A stretch of 50,924 nucleotides of DNA from Chloroflexota bacterium (GTDB taxonomy: Bacteria > Chloroflexota > Anaerolineae > J102), in assembly GCA_013151415.1 (NCBI GenBank), contig JAADII010000043.1:1-50924 (forward strand). The letters run 5' to 3'. Positions 9,028 through 17,559 of this stretch are shown here, piece by piece (position 1 is the stretch's first letter; each line of letters begins with the position of its first letter). The notes under the pieces are model-generated. The model was not told the DNA's origin. It saw only the letters and a list, made by a program, of their open reading frames with translations, and did not search any database. A program made the position numbers and the translations under genes.

Positions 9028-9915
9028 ATGTCCAATCAAAGCGATTTTTTGTCTCAAGAGTATACCATCGAAACACCCGAAAACGTAGTCTTTAACTACC
9101 GTATAGCCGGCATCGGAAGTCGTTTTATCGGAGCGCTCATCGATCTATCCATTTTGATATTGGTGTTGAGTGCGGTTACATTGATGTTATATGTGATATT
9201 GGGTTTGTTCGGTGTGTCCTCGATCGAACTTTTCCGATTTGATCAAGATGTCGACTGGAGGGTGGGCGCGTTTTTGGCCATTTATTTTCTGGTGACGTTT
9301 GTGGTTTGGTGGGGATATTTTTCCCTTTTCGAATTGTTTTGGAATGGGCAAACACCAGGGAAAAGGGCGGCAAAAACTCGCGTCATACAATCTTCAGGCG
9401 GCCCAGTTAGCCCGCTATCGGTGTTTATTCGTAATCTGGTGCGCATCATTGATTGGTTGCCATGGAATTACTTGATAGGGTTCATTACAATGATGCTGAA
9501 CGACCAATCACGGCGTTTGGGCGATTTCGCAGCCGACACCATCGTGGTTCATGTTCAGCACGACGAAAAAGATATCTTCACAGCAGCAAGCAGCACCCCC
9601 ATGTCCATCAAGCGCCAAATTGCACGTTTATCTGCAGAGGAGATCAGGCGATTGTACGAAACCTACCCTCATATTGCCCGTCTCACACCAACCGAGTACG
9701 AGTTATTGGAAGAGGTGACATTTGGCCCGCTAACCTGGGGTTTAGGGCCGACAGTGCGTCCCCGGCTGGCAAAAATTCTCTCGCCCAAAGTAGGCGGGCC
9801 TCTGCCAGAACCCCTGGGCAGCAATATTGAAGCCACTCGCATTCTAACGGAGATCGCCCTTCTTTATAACATTCATCACGCCAACTCCATCGATAATGCG
9901 ACAGACAAAGAATAA
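9028..9915 (+). CDS. RDD family membrane protein
   Basis: 295 residues. The RDD domain spans about residues 20-165: YRIAGIGSRFIGALIDLSIL (here the R, then R-x-x-G-x-L-I-D), three membrane helices, GQTPGKRAAKTRV, and QSRRLGDFAADTIVV. A soluble helical C-terminal half (from about 190) is less conserved. It has a good ribosome site (AGAGGAAG, 9017-9024). Its start lies only 23 bases from that of the divergent SpoIIM-like gene. RDD proteins are of uncertain function; some act as cation antiporters. The recurring company of SpoIIM and MoxR clusters suggests a shared envelope system. Confidence 0.92.
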   Translation: MSNQSDFLSQEYTIETPENVVFNYRIAGIGSRFIGALIDLSILILVLSAVTLMLYVILGLFGVSSIELFRFDQDVDWRVGAFLAIYFLVTFVVWWGYFSLFELFWNGQTPGKRAAKTRVIQSSGGPVSPLSVFIRNLVRIIDWLPWNYLIGFITMMLNDQSRRLGDFAADTIVVHVQHDEKDIFTAASSTPMSIKRQIARLSAEEIRRLYETYPHIARLTPTEYELLEEVTFGPLTWGLGPTVRPRLAKILSPKVGGPLPEPLGSNIEATRILTEIALLYNIHHANSIDNATDKE

Positions 9916-9975
9916 GAATTTTCGCCCCAGCTTGGGTCTTTCACCAATCGTCCGCGTCGTTCACATCGTTTACGG

Positions 9976-10437
9976 CTAATGCTTGGCTATGCGATTCAAC
10001 ACATACCCCACCGCATCCTCGGGCGAATCGGCCGCGTAGACATCGGGTAGGGGCCAGGTTTTCAGGCCGGCCACGGGTTTGCCCCATTTTAGGGCCAGGG
10101 CCATTTCCGATAGTGTGCCGTATTCGCCGCCCACCGCGATCGCGCCCAGCCCGGCCCGCGCCACGATCGCGTTGCGCGCCTCGCCCAACCCGGTGGCGAT
10201 GGCGATTTGCACCCAGGGATTGGCCTCGGTCGCGTCCTCGCCCGGCAAAACGCCCACGGTGAGCCCGCCGGCCCGGGCCGCGCCCCGACACGCGGCCGCC
10301 ATCACGCCCCCGCGGCCGCCGCACACCACCCCAAAACCCCGCTCGGCCAACAGCCGGCCCACCTCCTCGGCCAGCCTCGCCTCCTCTTCCGAACATTGCC
10401 CGCCGCCGACAACGGCGATGAGGGGTATGGACGACAT
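9976..10437 (-). CDS. TIGR00725 / SLOG-family nucleotide-binding-like protein
   Basis: 153 residues with a Rossmann-like fold of the LOG/lysine-decarboxylase-like superfamily. The N-terminal AVVGGGQCSEEEARLAEEVG, the middle VVCGGRGGVMAAACRGA, and the late IAVGGEYGTLSEMALAL are the three glycine-rich elements of the TIGR00725 group. The ATG at 10437 is supported by AGGGAGG nine to fifteen bases upstream and avoids overlap with mutM. It follows mutM on the same strand after 32 bases, so the two may be co-transcribed. Family members bind nucleotides or related ligands; the substrate of this subgroup is not known. Confidence 0.88.
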   Translation of the reverse strand: MSSIPLIAVVGGGQCSEEEARLAEEVGRLLAERGFGVVCGGRGGVMAAACRGAARAGGLTVGVLPGEDATEANPWVQIAIATGLGEARNAIVARAGLGAIAVGGEYGTLSEMALALKWGKPVAGLKTWPLPDVYAADSPEDAVGYVLNRIAKH

Positions 10438-10469
10438 ATCGCGATGCCTCCCTTTGAAACCGAAAGCAT

Positions 10470-11291
10470 TCATGCATCGAGTCGCTGTTCGACAGGGCAA
10501 AAATGAGTGGCGCGCCCGCCAACCACAATGCGCTCGATCATGGCGCCGCATCGCGGGCAAGGCCGCCCTGTGCGTCGAAACACTTGCAAACTATTTTGGA
10601 ACTCGCCAACCGAACCATCCGGCCGACGATAATCGCGCAACGTGGTTCCCATCTCATCCAGGGCCTGGGCGATGACCCCCTTGACGGCATCCACCAGGGC
10701 CGCGATCTCGCGAGGTTGCAACGAACCGGCCGCTCGCAAAGGATGAACCCGCGCCCGAAAAAGCGCTTCATCGGCATAAATATTGCCCACGCCCGCAACG
10801 ATGCGCTGATCGAGCAATAGCGTCTTGATAGCCGCTCGACGACCGGCCAACTTCTCGATGAAGTACGCCGCGGAAAAACTCTCATCCAATGGTTCAGGCC
10901 CCAGCTTGCCCACCACCTCATCAGGGTCCGACACCAAATAGGCTCGGCCAAACTTGCGCGTGTCATTAAATCGCCAATCGCGACCATTTTCTAAATGAAA
11001 TACGAGTCGATCATGCGGCTGTACCGGCTCCTCGCGAAAAACGACGCGCATGTTGCCCGTCATGCGCAAATGCATGATCAACCAACAGGCATCATCAAGC
11101 TGAAAGAGCATATATTTGCCGCGACGACTCGTTTGCACAACGCGTCGTCCGCGCACGGCCGCGACAAACTCATCCACCGAGGGACGGTCCACCACGCCTG
11201 GCCACAATACGCTCACATCGACAATGACTTGCTCCCAAATCAGGGGAGCGAGCGCGTCGAGAATGGTCTGGACTTCAGGGAGTTCGGGCAT
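10470..11291 (-). CDS. mutM: Formamidopyrimidine-DNA glycosylase (MutM/Fpg)
   Basis: 273 residues, the standard length. It excises oxidised purines such as 8-oxoguanine and nicks the abasic site. The N-terminal MPELPEVQTI supplies the catalytic Pro (after Met removal) and Glu; the RRGKYMLFQL strand carries the conserved Lys; VGNIYADEALFRARVHP is the helix-two-turn-helix; the C-terminal zinc finger is CPRCG...FCPVEQ. All key residues are present, so the enzyme should be active. It shares its strand with the SLOG gene and is divergent from the prenyl-synthase-like gene. Confidence 0.98.
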   Translation of the reverse strand: MPELPEVQTILDALAPLIWEQVIVDVSVLWPGVVDRPSVDEFVAAVRGRRVVQTSRRGKYMLFQLDDACWLIMHLRMTGNMRVVFREEPVQPHDRLVFHLENGRDWRFNDTRKFGRAYLVSDPDEVVGKLGPEPLDESFSAAYFIEKLAGRRAAIKTLLLDQRIVAGVGNIYADEALFRARVHPLRAAGSLQPREIAALVDAVKGVIAQALDEMGTTLRDYRRPDGSVGEFQNSLQVFRRTGRPCPRCGAMIERIVVGGRATHFCPVEQRLDA

Positions 11292-11397
11292 GTGAGATGA
11301 AAAGAGAAGACGAAAAAGCGAGAGAGATGAAAGCCCCGGCGAATGGCGGGCGGCGAATCATGAACTGTGAACCATATTTCACACATTTGGGGCCGAG

Positions 11398-11408
11398 TGT
11401 GGTATGAT
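11398..11408 (+). promoter_or_regulatory. Extended -10 promoter element (TGTGgTATGAT)
   Basis: TGTG-g-TATGAT lies 44 bases before the ATG at 11452. No convincing -35 is visible, as expected for extended -10 promoters. The same TGTG-n-TATAAT form recurs at four other starts in the window. A ribosome-like GGAGG follows at 11433-11437. Confidence 0.5.
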
Positions 11409-11451
11409 TGCCACATCGCGTCCCCAGTCATCGGAGGCCTGAATTTCTATC

Positions 11452-12204
11452 ATGATTCCAAACAAAGCCACCATCGAACGCGTTTCTCCCACCGCCATCA
11501 TGGAGTCGAACCTGGAGTGGGTGTTGGGCGATGAACTGGAACAGGTGCGTCGGCGCATGCAAGAGGCCGTGCAAAGCGATTACCCATTCCTCAATGATCT
11601 ATTGGCCGCACATCTGCATCATCATTACCCGCGAGCGATCATCGTTCTAGGCTCCAGCCTTTTGGGCCACGCCAACACCGACAAGCGCGTCGCTCTGGCT
11701 GCGGCCATCGAGATGCTTTATCTGGCCACCAACGTGCACGACGCCATCCCGCGCGACCTGCTCGACGCGTCGGACGACTCCCGTGCATTGTTGGGAACAT
11801 CGATCTTGGTGGGCGATTACTGTTTTAGCCAGGCGTCGGTTCTGGCCGCCGAGACCGAAAATCCGGCTGTCGTGGCCGCGTTCTCCAATGCGCTGGCCCG
11901 GCTTTCCGAACGTCGAGTCATGACCCTGCTCGAACAACCCGACCAACCGCATACAGACGACGCCATTTTGTATGCTGCGGCCGCGGATGCCGGTTCGCTG
12001 TTGGTGGGGCTGCCGCGCCCTATTCGCTATGCGCTACGCGAAGCGGCTGCCGCCTTCGGCGAAGTGCTCACCGATTCGGAAACCGCGTTGGTCGAGGCGT
12101 TGACCCAACTCGATGCGTTGCTTCAGGACCGCCCTTTTGGCAAACCGCTCCTTAATTGGCTTCGATTCAGAACCAACGAACGAAGGGTCATGATCGAAGA
12201 TTGA
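11452..12204 (+). CDS. Polyprenyl-synthase-like protein lacking catalytic Asp motifs
   Basis: 250 residues, all helical. It resembles the N-terminal half of trans-prenyl diphosphate synthases: AAAIEMLYLATNVHDAI matches the helix that normally ends in HDD(x)2-4D, and LGTSILVGDYCFSQASVLAA matches the following ILVGDYL-type helix. The aspartate-rich motif is broken (HDAIPRDLLDASDDSR), and the second DDxxD motif is missing because the protein ends about 70-100 residues early. It is therefore unlikely to make prenyl chains alone. It could be a regulatory or small subunit of a heteromeric synthase, or have taken another role. No second subunit gene lies nearby. Start is the first ATG after the promoter; MESNLEW at 11500 is an alternative. 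Confidence 0.7.
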   Translation: MIPNKATIERVSPTAIMESNLEWVLGDELEQVRRRMQEAVQSDYPFLNDLLAAHLHHHYPRAIIVLGSSLLGHANTDKRVALAAAIEMLYLATNVHDAIPRDLLDASDDSRALLGTSILVGDYCFSQASVLAAETENPAVVAAFSNALARLSERRVMTLLEQPDQPHTDDAILYAAAADAGSLLVGLPRPIRYALREAAAAFGEVLTDSETALVEALTQLDALLQDRPFGKPLLNWLRFRTNERRVMIED

Positions 12205-12205
12205 T

Positions 12206-12238
12206 GCAAAAACCCCCTGCGAAAACAGGGGGTTTTGC
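12206..12238. terminator. Bidirectional intrinsic terminator
   Basis: A stem formed by GCAAAAACCCCCTG and CAGGGGGTTTTGC around a short GAAAA-type loop. A-rich and T-rich flanks on the two sides let it stop the rightward prenyl-synthase-like gene and the leftward ferredoxin gene. Confidence 0.85.
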
Positions 12239-12274
12239 TTGTAAAATACCGAAAAGGCGCAATTTGCGCGTTTG

Positions 12275-12544
12275 TTACTCCAATGCCGAATAGCCCGGCC
12301 CATCGGTAAAGTAATCGTAATTCAGCTGAATATCGTCCTGATATTCTTCTGGAACATCCTCTTCAGGGAAAATGGCCTCCACCGGACATTCGGGCACACA
12401 CGCGCCGCAGTCAATGCAGGTGTCGGGATCAATGTAATACAGAGGCCATTCCTCTTCGGGGATGCCGGGGACGATGCACTCAACCGGACATACTTCGACA
12501 CATGCGCCGTCGCGAATGCAGAGAGAAGTGATAATGTGAGTCAT
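12275..12544 (-). CDS. 7Fe-type ferredoxin ([3Fe-4S][4Fe-4S])
   Basis: 89 residues, close in layout to Thermus-type ferredoxin. Cysteines are at 9, 15, 19, 23 and 43, 46, 49, 53, followed by proline after 19 and 53. The cysteine that would complete a [4Fe-4S] site near position 12 is absent, so the first cluster is expected to be [3Fe-4S] bound by C9, C15 and C53, and the second [4Fe-4S] by C19, C43, C46 and C49. The acidic C-terminal tail (PEEDVPEEYQDDIQ) is typical. It carries electrons in the cytoplasm. AAGGAG precedes the ATG. It is a single-gene unit between a terminator and the GH31 gene. Confidence 0.95.
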   Translation of the reverse strand: MTHIITSLCIRDGACVEVCPVECIVPGIPEEEWPLYYIDPDTCIDCGACVPECPVEAIFPEEDVPEEYQDDIQLNYDYFTDGPGYSALE

Positions 12545-12676
12545 GGGTCTGCTCCTTTCCGCCCAACACCTTTGTTGGGAAAGACGCAGGGCGGCGAACG
12601 ATGATAAAATCGAATGGGTGCCGAACGTTGAATTGCTGCCAATGTGTTGTAGCAGATATTTCGCCAGAGATCAAAT

Positions 12677-15172
12677 TCAGGATTGAGCAAAGATTATCTT
12701 GATCGCGTTCCAGCCATCGCGAGGGCATTCGAAGCCTTGCGCCGCCCCAACCAGAGGCTGATCATCCACTTCGACCCGAACGATCTCGGCGCCGTGCAAA
12801 TGGATGCGAAAACGCGCATAGTCGGGCGCGAAATCGCCCCGAATCGTTCGAGACAGGAGCAAAGATTCGCGATCGCGCCTCAATTCAAAACGCGTTAGCC
12901 GATACGCGCCCTTCCGATAGTCCAGCGTCTCGCCGTCATCTTCATAGAACCATGATTCGCCTTCACCGAGATAAAGATGCAATTCGAGCGCATCCACGGG
13001 CTGAGCGGTCGCTTGTCGCACCGGTCCTAAAGGAATCACCGCGCCCGCCCGCACATACAGGGGCACAACGTCCAGAGCCGCGGGCCGGGTGAAGTCGTCC
13101 GGCCCGACGCGTAACTCGTCCGTCCAAAAATCGCGCCAGGCGCCGCGTGGAAGAAAAACATGACGATGCTCCGAATCGGGCAATAATACGGGCGCAACCA
13201 ACAGATGATCACCCAACAACCATTGATCATCCAAAAGATGATAAACCGCGTTATGAGGGTCTTCGAATATCATGGGGCGCATGATGGGCAAACCGCGGAC
13301 GCTACACTGCCAAAACGCGGTGTAAAGATAAGGCAACAACCGGTAACGCCATTCGATATACTTACGAGCAATGCGTTCAACCTCAGGGCCAAAGGACCAA
13401 GGCTCCTGTGATGGCGTATGTTTGGCCGTGTGTGTGCGATAAAAAGGCGTAAACGCGGCCATACTCACCCAACGCGCGTACAATTCGGGCGTGGGCGCTC
13501 CGGTGAAACCGCCCACGTCTGCGCCTGTAAACGAGAGGCCAGACATCCCCAGGTTGAGCAGCATGGCGGGCGTCAGGCGCAGATGATCCCAACTACTAAA
13601 ATTGTCACCCGTCCATGAGCTGCCATACCGTTGCACGCCCGCATAGCCTGAACGCGTGAAAACCCAGTTGCGCCGCCCAGGACGCAACTGATTCAAGCCT
13701 TCGTAGCTTGCGCGCACCATTTGCATGCCATAAACCGAATGCGCCTCGCGATGATCGCCCCCCCGGCCCTCCAGCTCATGTTGAACCGCATCGGGAAAGG
13801 TCGAGCCGCCAAAGATGGCCGGCTCGTTCATATCATTCCAAAAGCCATCCACGCCATCCTCCACCAAACCTCGGTGCCACGCTCCCCACCAGGCGCGCAC
13901 TCGGGGGCTGGTGAAATCAGGAAAATAACACTCCCCCGGCCAAACCGGGCCATGAAAAAGCGCGCCATCGGGCAATTTGCAAAACACATCCTTTTCCACG
14001 CCATCCGCACACACAGGATAATCGGGATCGACCTTGATGCCGGGATCGATGATGGCCACCACCTTGAAATCCTGTGCGTGCAGATCAGCAATGAGACCGC
14101 GCGGGTCGGGAAAGCGTTCAGGATGCCAGGTGAAACAGCGAAAGCCATCCATGTAGTCGATATCCAGGTGAATGGCGTCGCACGGTATGCGCCTCGCGCG
14201 CATCTCGCGCGCGATCTCGCGAACAATTGGCGCGCTCTCATAGCTCCAGCGCGATTGATGATAGCCCAACGTCCATAAGGGCGGAAGATTCATGCGACCG
14301 GTGAGCTCGGTGTAATGTTCGAGCAAATCATCGCCGCCCGGCCCGGCCACGAAATCAATGCGCAATTCCGGCCCCGTTGTCTGATATTCGAGATAGTCGG
14401 CTCGATTGACGCCGAGATCGATCTCGCCGCTATAAGAGCTATCGAAAAAGAGACCCGTAAAACGACCGGCGCCTAAAGCGATCAGAAAGGGGATGTTCAT
14501 GTAAAGCGGGTCTGCGCCCAGGTGATAACTTTCTGGGTCCATGGTTGTCAGGTGAAAATGCTGACCGCGGCAGGCCATGATGCAGGCGCGTTCGCCCAAA
14601 CCATAAAGCTGCACCCAATCGGGCAGCTCCTGATGCAAAACGCTTCCACCTTCCCGGCGCCATTGCACCTCCACAATATCGCCTATAAGCGCCTGGCCGT
14701 CCGCATCGGTGAGGCGCAGGCCAAAAGGAGTGCGTCGCACTTCGGCCCGCAAAGCCGCTGTGGCCAAAATGATGTGTTCATCGCCCACCTCTATGGCCAC
14801 TTCGGTGGGACGTTTTTCGAAGAGGGTTGCGTAGGAAAAATAGGGCGGCAGGGGTTCGCTCGGCGCCATGCGCAAGCGGATGATATGCGGCGTAACCGCT
14901 TCGAGCGCGGCATAACCATGTTCACACAGCAAAGCAACCCCTTGCTCGATAACGCGCACATCAACCACCCCTCCCACCGACGCCAGGGCCGCATTTGAAG
15001 CGAAAAAATCGGTCGGAAGACCCGCTCCAAACACCTTTTGTTTTTGCGCGCGATAACGCCATTGCCACCAGGCGCGGCGAGGTCGATAAAGCGCGGTGCG
15101 CAAAGCCGCGCCCGCGCCAATGCGATGAACGCCCTCTCGCAAGAGCGTTAGATTTTCGCGAAATGTTGGCAT
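12677..15172 (-). CDS. Glycoside hydrolase family 31 (alpha-glucosidase/alpha-xylosidase type)
   Basis: 831 residues. The order is N-terminal beta-sandwich, (beta/alpha)8 barrel and C-terminal sandwich domains. HLDIDYMDGFRCFTWH (near 333) is the GH31 signature; the nucleophile aspartate is in DGFWNDMNEPAIF (near 444); the acid/base aspartate is in GSSWTGDNFSSWDHL (near 520); GADVGGFTGAP and PFYRTHT complete the subsites. No signal peptide is visible, so it acts in the cytoplasm. I set the start at MPTFRENL (15172), which follows a promoter, rather than the open frame back to 15847, which overlaps the sugar-kinase gene. Substrate cannot be fixed from sequence alone. Confidence 0.96.
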   Translation of the reverse strand: MPTFRENLTLLREGVHRIGAGAALRTALYRPRRAWWQWRYRAQKQKVFGAGLPTDFFASNAALASVGGVVDVRVIEQGVALLCEHGYAALEAVTPHIIRLRMAPSEPLPPYFSYATLFEKRPTEVAIEVGDEHIILATAALRAEVRRTPFGLRLTDADGQALIGDIVEVQWRREGGSVLHQELPDWVQLYGLGERACIMACRGQHFHLTTMDPESYHLGADPLYMNIPFLIALGAGRFTGLFFDSSYSGEIDLGVNRADYLEYQTTGPELRIDFVAGPGGDDLLEHYTELTGRMNLPPLWTLGYHQSRWSYESAPIVREIAREMRARRIPCDAIHLDIDYMDGFRCFTWHPERFPDPRGLIADLHAQDFKVVAIIDPGIKVDPDYPVCADGVEKDVFCKLPDGALFHGPVWPGECYFPDFTSPRVRAWWGAWHRGLVEDGVDGFWNDMNEPAIFGGSTFPDAVQHELEGRGGDHREAHSVYGMQMVRASYEGLNQLRPGRRNWVFTRSGYAGVQRYGSSWTGDNFSSWDHLRLTPAMLLNLGMSGLSFTGADVGGFTGAPTPELYARWVSMAAFTPFYRTHTAKHTPSQEPWSFGPEVERIARKYIEWRYRLLPYLYTAFWQCSVRGLPIMRPMIFEDPHNAVYHLLDDQWLLGDHLLVAPVLLPDSEHRHVFLPRGAWRDFWTDELRVGPDDFTRPAALDVVPLYVRAGAVIPLGPVRQATAQPVDALELHLYLGEGESWFYEDDGETLDYRKGAYRLTRFELRRDRESLLLSRTIRGDFAPDYARFRIHLHGAEIVRVEVDDQPLVGAAQGFECPRDGWNAIKIIFAQS

Positions 15173-15190
15173 AAGAGACTCGTCGGAATG

Positions 15191-15219
15191 ATGATAAAGA
15201 AGGGATGTGGCGGAGTCAA
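15191..15219 (-). promoter_or_regulatory. Promoter of the GH31 gene
   Basis: On the minus strand, -35 TTGACT (15219-15214), 17-base spacer, -10 TATCAT (15196-15191). Transcription would start near 15184, leaving a leader of only about a dozen bases. This also supports the start codon at 15172. Confidence 0.6.
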
Positions 15220-15274
15220 TCGCTTCGTGAGCATTCTTTCTGGACCAATGGCGCACCCTCTCAAAACGCGAGAG

Positions 15275-15285
15275 TGTGGTACAAT
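15275..15285 (+). promoter_or_regulatory. Extended -10 promoter element of the PfkB kinase gene
   Basis: TGTG-g-TACAAT, 59 bases before the ATG of the kinase. No good -35 is visible at the proper distance. It is divergent from the GH31 promoter, 55 bases away. Confidence 0.5.
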
Positions 15286-15344
15286 GAGATGGTATTACAT
15301 TCGGACGCAAAAACACAAACGAGCAACGAGAGACAAATCGCCCC

Positions 15345-16277
15345 ATGCCCGTCATTGCTGTCATTGGCTCCATCGTCGCCGATATCCTGGTGCAAACGCC
15401 GCATTTGCCCGCCAGCGGAGAGAATATGCATGTCGCTCGCATCGAAGTGTCCACCGGAGGCAAAGCGGCCAACGCCGCGGTGGCATTCGTGCGACTGGGC
15501 GGCCGCGCGCACCTTTTTGGCCAGGTGGGCGATGACGCCTTTGGCCGCATGGCGCAAGACGCGCTCAGGGCCGAAGGCGTAAACATTGCCGGGATCGAGG
15601 TGGATGCGCGCACGCCCACGGGCGCAGGCGTGCTACTGGTCGAGCCAAACGGCGAAACCGCGTTTATCATCGCGGCCGGGGCCAATCTCACCCTGGCGCC
15701 CGAGAGCTTCGAGCAACGCTTTCGCCCTCTTTTGCCGGAGCTGGATGGCTTGCTCTTCAATTTCGAAGCGCCCGAGCCGGTGTTGTTGCTGGCCGAGCGC
15801 CTTGCATATGAACGCGGCGTTCCCGTGTTTGTGGACGCAGGGCCCAACCGGCCCTATTCTCCCCAACTTTGGCGACGCGCCGCCGTTCTCACGCCCAACC
15901 GCCCCGAGGCTGAAAGCATGGTGGGGCATCCTATCCGCAATGACGCCGAAGCTCTGGCTGCGGCGCGCACATTGCTGGCGCAGGGGCCGCAGGCGGTCGT
16001 GCTCAAACTCGATGCGCGCGGCGCGTTGCTTGTCACGCCAGAACAAAGTCACTTCATTCCCGCCCATCGCATCCAGCCCGTAGACTCGGCCGGCGCGGGG
16101 GATGCGTTCACCGCGGGCCTGGTCTTGGCACTGCTTCAAGGCGCCTCGTTACTCGAGGCGGCGAGCTTCGCCAATGCATGCGGCGCGCTGGCCGCCAGCC
16201 GTTTTGGCGCCATGCCCTCCATGCCAAGATTGGAGGAGGTCATGCGCAAGATGACGGTGAGCGAACGCGTTGAATGA
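15345..16277 (+). CDS. PfkB-family carbohydrate kinase (ribokinase-like)
   Basis: 310 residues. PfkB signature 1 is STGGKAANAAVAFVRLGG (about residues 36-53) and signature 2 is DSAGAGDAFTAGLVLALL (about 248), with the catalytic base Asp in GAGDAF and the anion hole in GAGD. N-terminal AVIGSIVADILVQTPHLPASGENM matches ribokinase substrate-lid elements (the conserved D and G-E-N). It phosphorylates a sugar or nucleoside with ATP. Ribokinase is the best guess, since the GGK-N pattern and length fit. It is divergent from the GH31 gene, so the two may be co-regulated. Confidence 0.92.
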   Translation: MPVIAVIGSIVADILVQTPHLPASGENMHVARIEVSTGGKAANAAVAFVRLGGRAHLFGQVGDDAFGRMAQDALRAEGVNIAGIEVDARTPTGAGVLLVEPNGETAFIIAAGANLTLAPESFEQRFRPLLPELDGLLFNFEAPEPVLLLAERLAYERGVPVFVDAGPNRPYSPQLWRRAAVLTPNRPEAESMVGHPIRNDAEALAAARTLLAQGPQAVVLKLDARGALLVTPEQSHFIPAHRIQPVDSAGAGDAFTAGLVLALLQGASLLEAASFANACGALAASRFGAMPSMPRLEEVMRKMTVSERVE

Positions 16278-16354
16278 TCAGATGAAACAACAACCGCGCC
16301 ATTGCGTGTGGGGCAAGCGGCTTTCGGCTCTGGCGCTCGCTTCTTCAGCCACGC

Positions 16355-17404
16355 TCAAATCTCTTCATCTGCATCGAACAGCTGGGGTTGAAGCGGTTCG
16401 CGAGGGGTTGAAACAGGCAAGGGAATGCCCAAGTGTTGATAGGCGCGAGGGGTGGCCACGCGGCCGCGAGGCGTGCGCTCCAAAAAACCCAGCTGCAACA
16501 AGTATGGCTCCACCACATCCATGATGGTGTCCGGCTCTTCGCTGACCGACGCGGCGATGGTCTCCAACCCCACAGGACCCCCTCCAAATTTAAGGATCAC
16601 CGCTTCCAACACCGTGCGGTCCAGCCCGTCCAGCCCCATTTCATCGATTTCCAACAGTTCCAAGGCGTCGGCCGCGACTCGAGCCGTGATCTCGCCCTGT
16701 GCGCGAACCTGTGCGTAATCGCGCACGCGACGAAAGAGGCGCAGAGCCACGCGCGGGGTGCCGCGGGCGCGTCGGGCAATCTCGGCCACGCCCTCAGCCG
16801 TGGCCGGGGTGTTGGTTAGCGCGGCCGCGCGACGAACAATGCCTTCGATGGATTCGACGTCGTAAAAATCAAATCGCAACACAGCGCCAAAACGCGCTCG
16901 CAAAGGCGCGGTGAGCAAAGCCAACCGCGTGGTTGCGCCAATCACTGTAAAATGAGGCAACTTGAGACGAATGTTGCGCGCGGCCGGCCCTTTGCCAATG
17001 ACAATGTCCAGGGCGAAATCTTCCATCGCGGGGTAAAGAATCTCTTCGACCGCGCGTCCAAGACGGTGAATCTCATCGATGAAGAGGATGTCTCCGCGAC
17101 GCAAATTGGTGAGGATCGCGGCCAGATCCCCGGCCCGCTCGATGGCCGGACCCGCCGTAATCTTGAGGTTCACATCCATTTCATTGGCCACGATATGCGC
17201 GACCGTGGTCTTGCCCAAACCGGGCGGGCCATAAAGCAAGATGTGGTCCAGGCTCTCCCCGCGTTGACGCGCCGCCTCGATCAAAATTTCCAGGTTGTTG
17301 CGCACATGATTTTGTCCGTGCAACTCATTGAGCCGCTTGATGCGCAACGCGGCGTCGAGACTATCCGCGGGTTGGGCCTGAGGCGAGACTGGTCGGGAAT
17401 CCAT
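16355..17404 (-). CDS. ruvB: Holliday junction branch migration ATPase RuvB
   Basis: 349 residues. RuvB drives branch migration of Holliday junctions with RuvA. Walker A is [14 protein letters not shown], Walker B is [10 protein letters not shown], sensor 1 is [20 protein letters not shown], and the C-terminal winged helix follows ([40 protein letters not shown]). All elements are present. The open frame extends to 17635, but MDSRPVSP at 17404 fits the family. A promoter with its -10 only ten bases before this ATG implies an almost leaderless message. ruvA and ruvC are not in the window. Confidence 0.98.
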   Translation of the reverse strand: MDSRPVSPQAQPADSLDAALRIKRLNELHGQNHVRNNLEILIEAARQRGESLDHILLYGPPGLGKTTVAHIVANEMDVNLKITAGPAIERAGDLAAILTNLRRGDILFIDEIHRLGRAVEEILYPAMEDFALDIVIGKGPAARNIRLKLPHFTVIGATTRLALLTAPLRARFGAVLRFDFYDVESIEGIVRRAAALTNTPATAEGVAEIARRARGTPRVALRLFRRVRDYAQVRAQGEITARVAADALELLEIDEMGLDGLDRTVLEAVILKFGGGPVGLETIAASVSEEPDTIMDVVEPYLLQLGFLERTPRGRVATPRAYQHLGIPLPVSTPREPLQPQLFDADEEI

Positions 17405-17413
17405 AATGAAGCC

Positions 17414-17442
17414 ATTATACCCGAACATCTGTACCGATCCAA
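17414..17442 (-). promoter_or_regulatory. ruvB: Promoter of ruvB, nearly leaderless
   Basis: On the minus strand, -35 TTGGAT (17442-17437), 17-base spacer, -10 TATAAT (17419-17414). The start codon is at 17404, so transcription should begin within about three bases of it. No ribosome-binding site can fit. Confidence 0.65.
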
Positions 17443-17492
17443 GCTCTAATGAACGGGATGCGCGCTTTGGTTCGCGTTGCATGGTTCCAAAA

Positions 17493-17521
17493 TTGACGTA
17501 AACGCGCAAACGTGGTAAAAG
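17493..17521 (+). promoter_or_regulatory. Promoter of the DksA/TraR-type gene
   Basis: -35 TTGACG (17493-17498), 17-base spacer, -10 TAAAAG (17516-17521), the last being a weaker match. A GGAGAG ribosome-like stretch follows before the ATG at 17560. Confidence 0.5.
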
Positions 17522-17559
17522 GTGTGCTCCCACCCTGCTAACGGAGAGAAAGAGACACA

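Noticed and set aside
9941-10528. A 195-codon Gly/Arg-rich frame antisense or out of phase with the SLOG gene
   Set aside because: Shadow of the real gene in GC-rich sequence; composition is that of frame-shifted codons.
15173-15847. Upstream extension of the GH31 frame by 225 codons
   Set aside because: It is antisense to the sugar-kinase gene, crosses the GH31 promoter and does not resemble GH31 N-termini.
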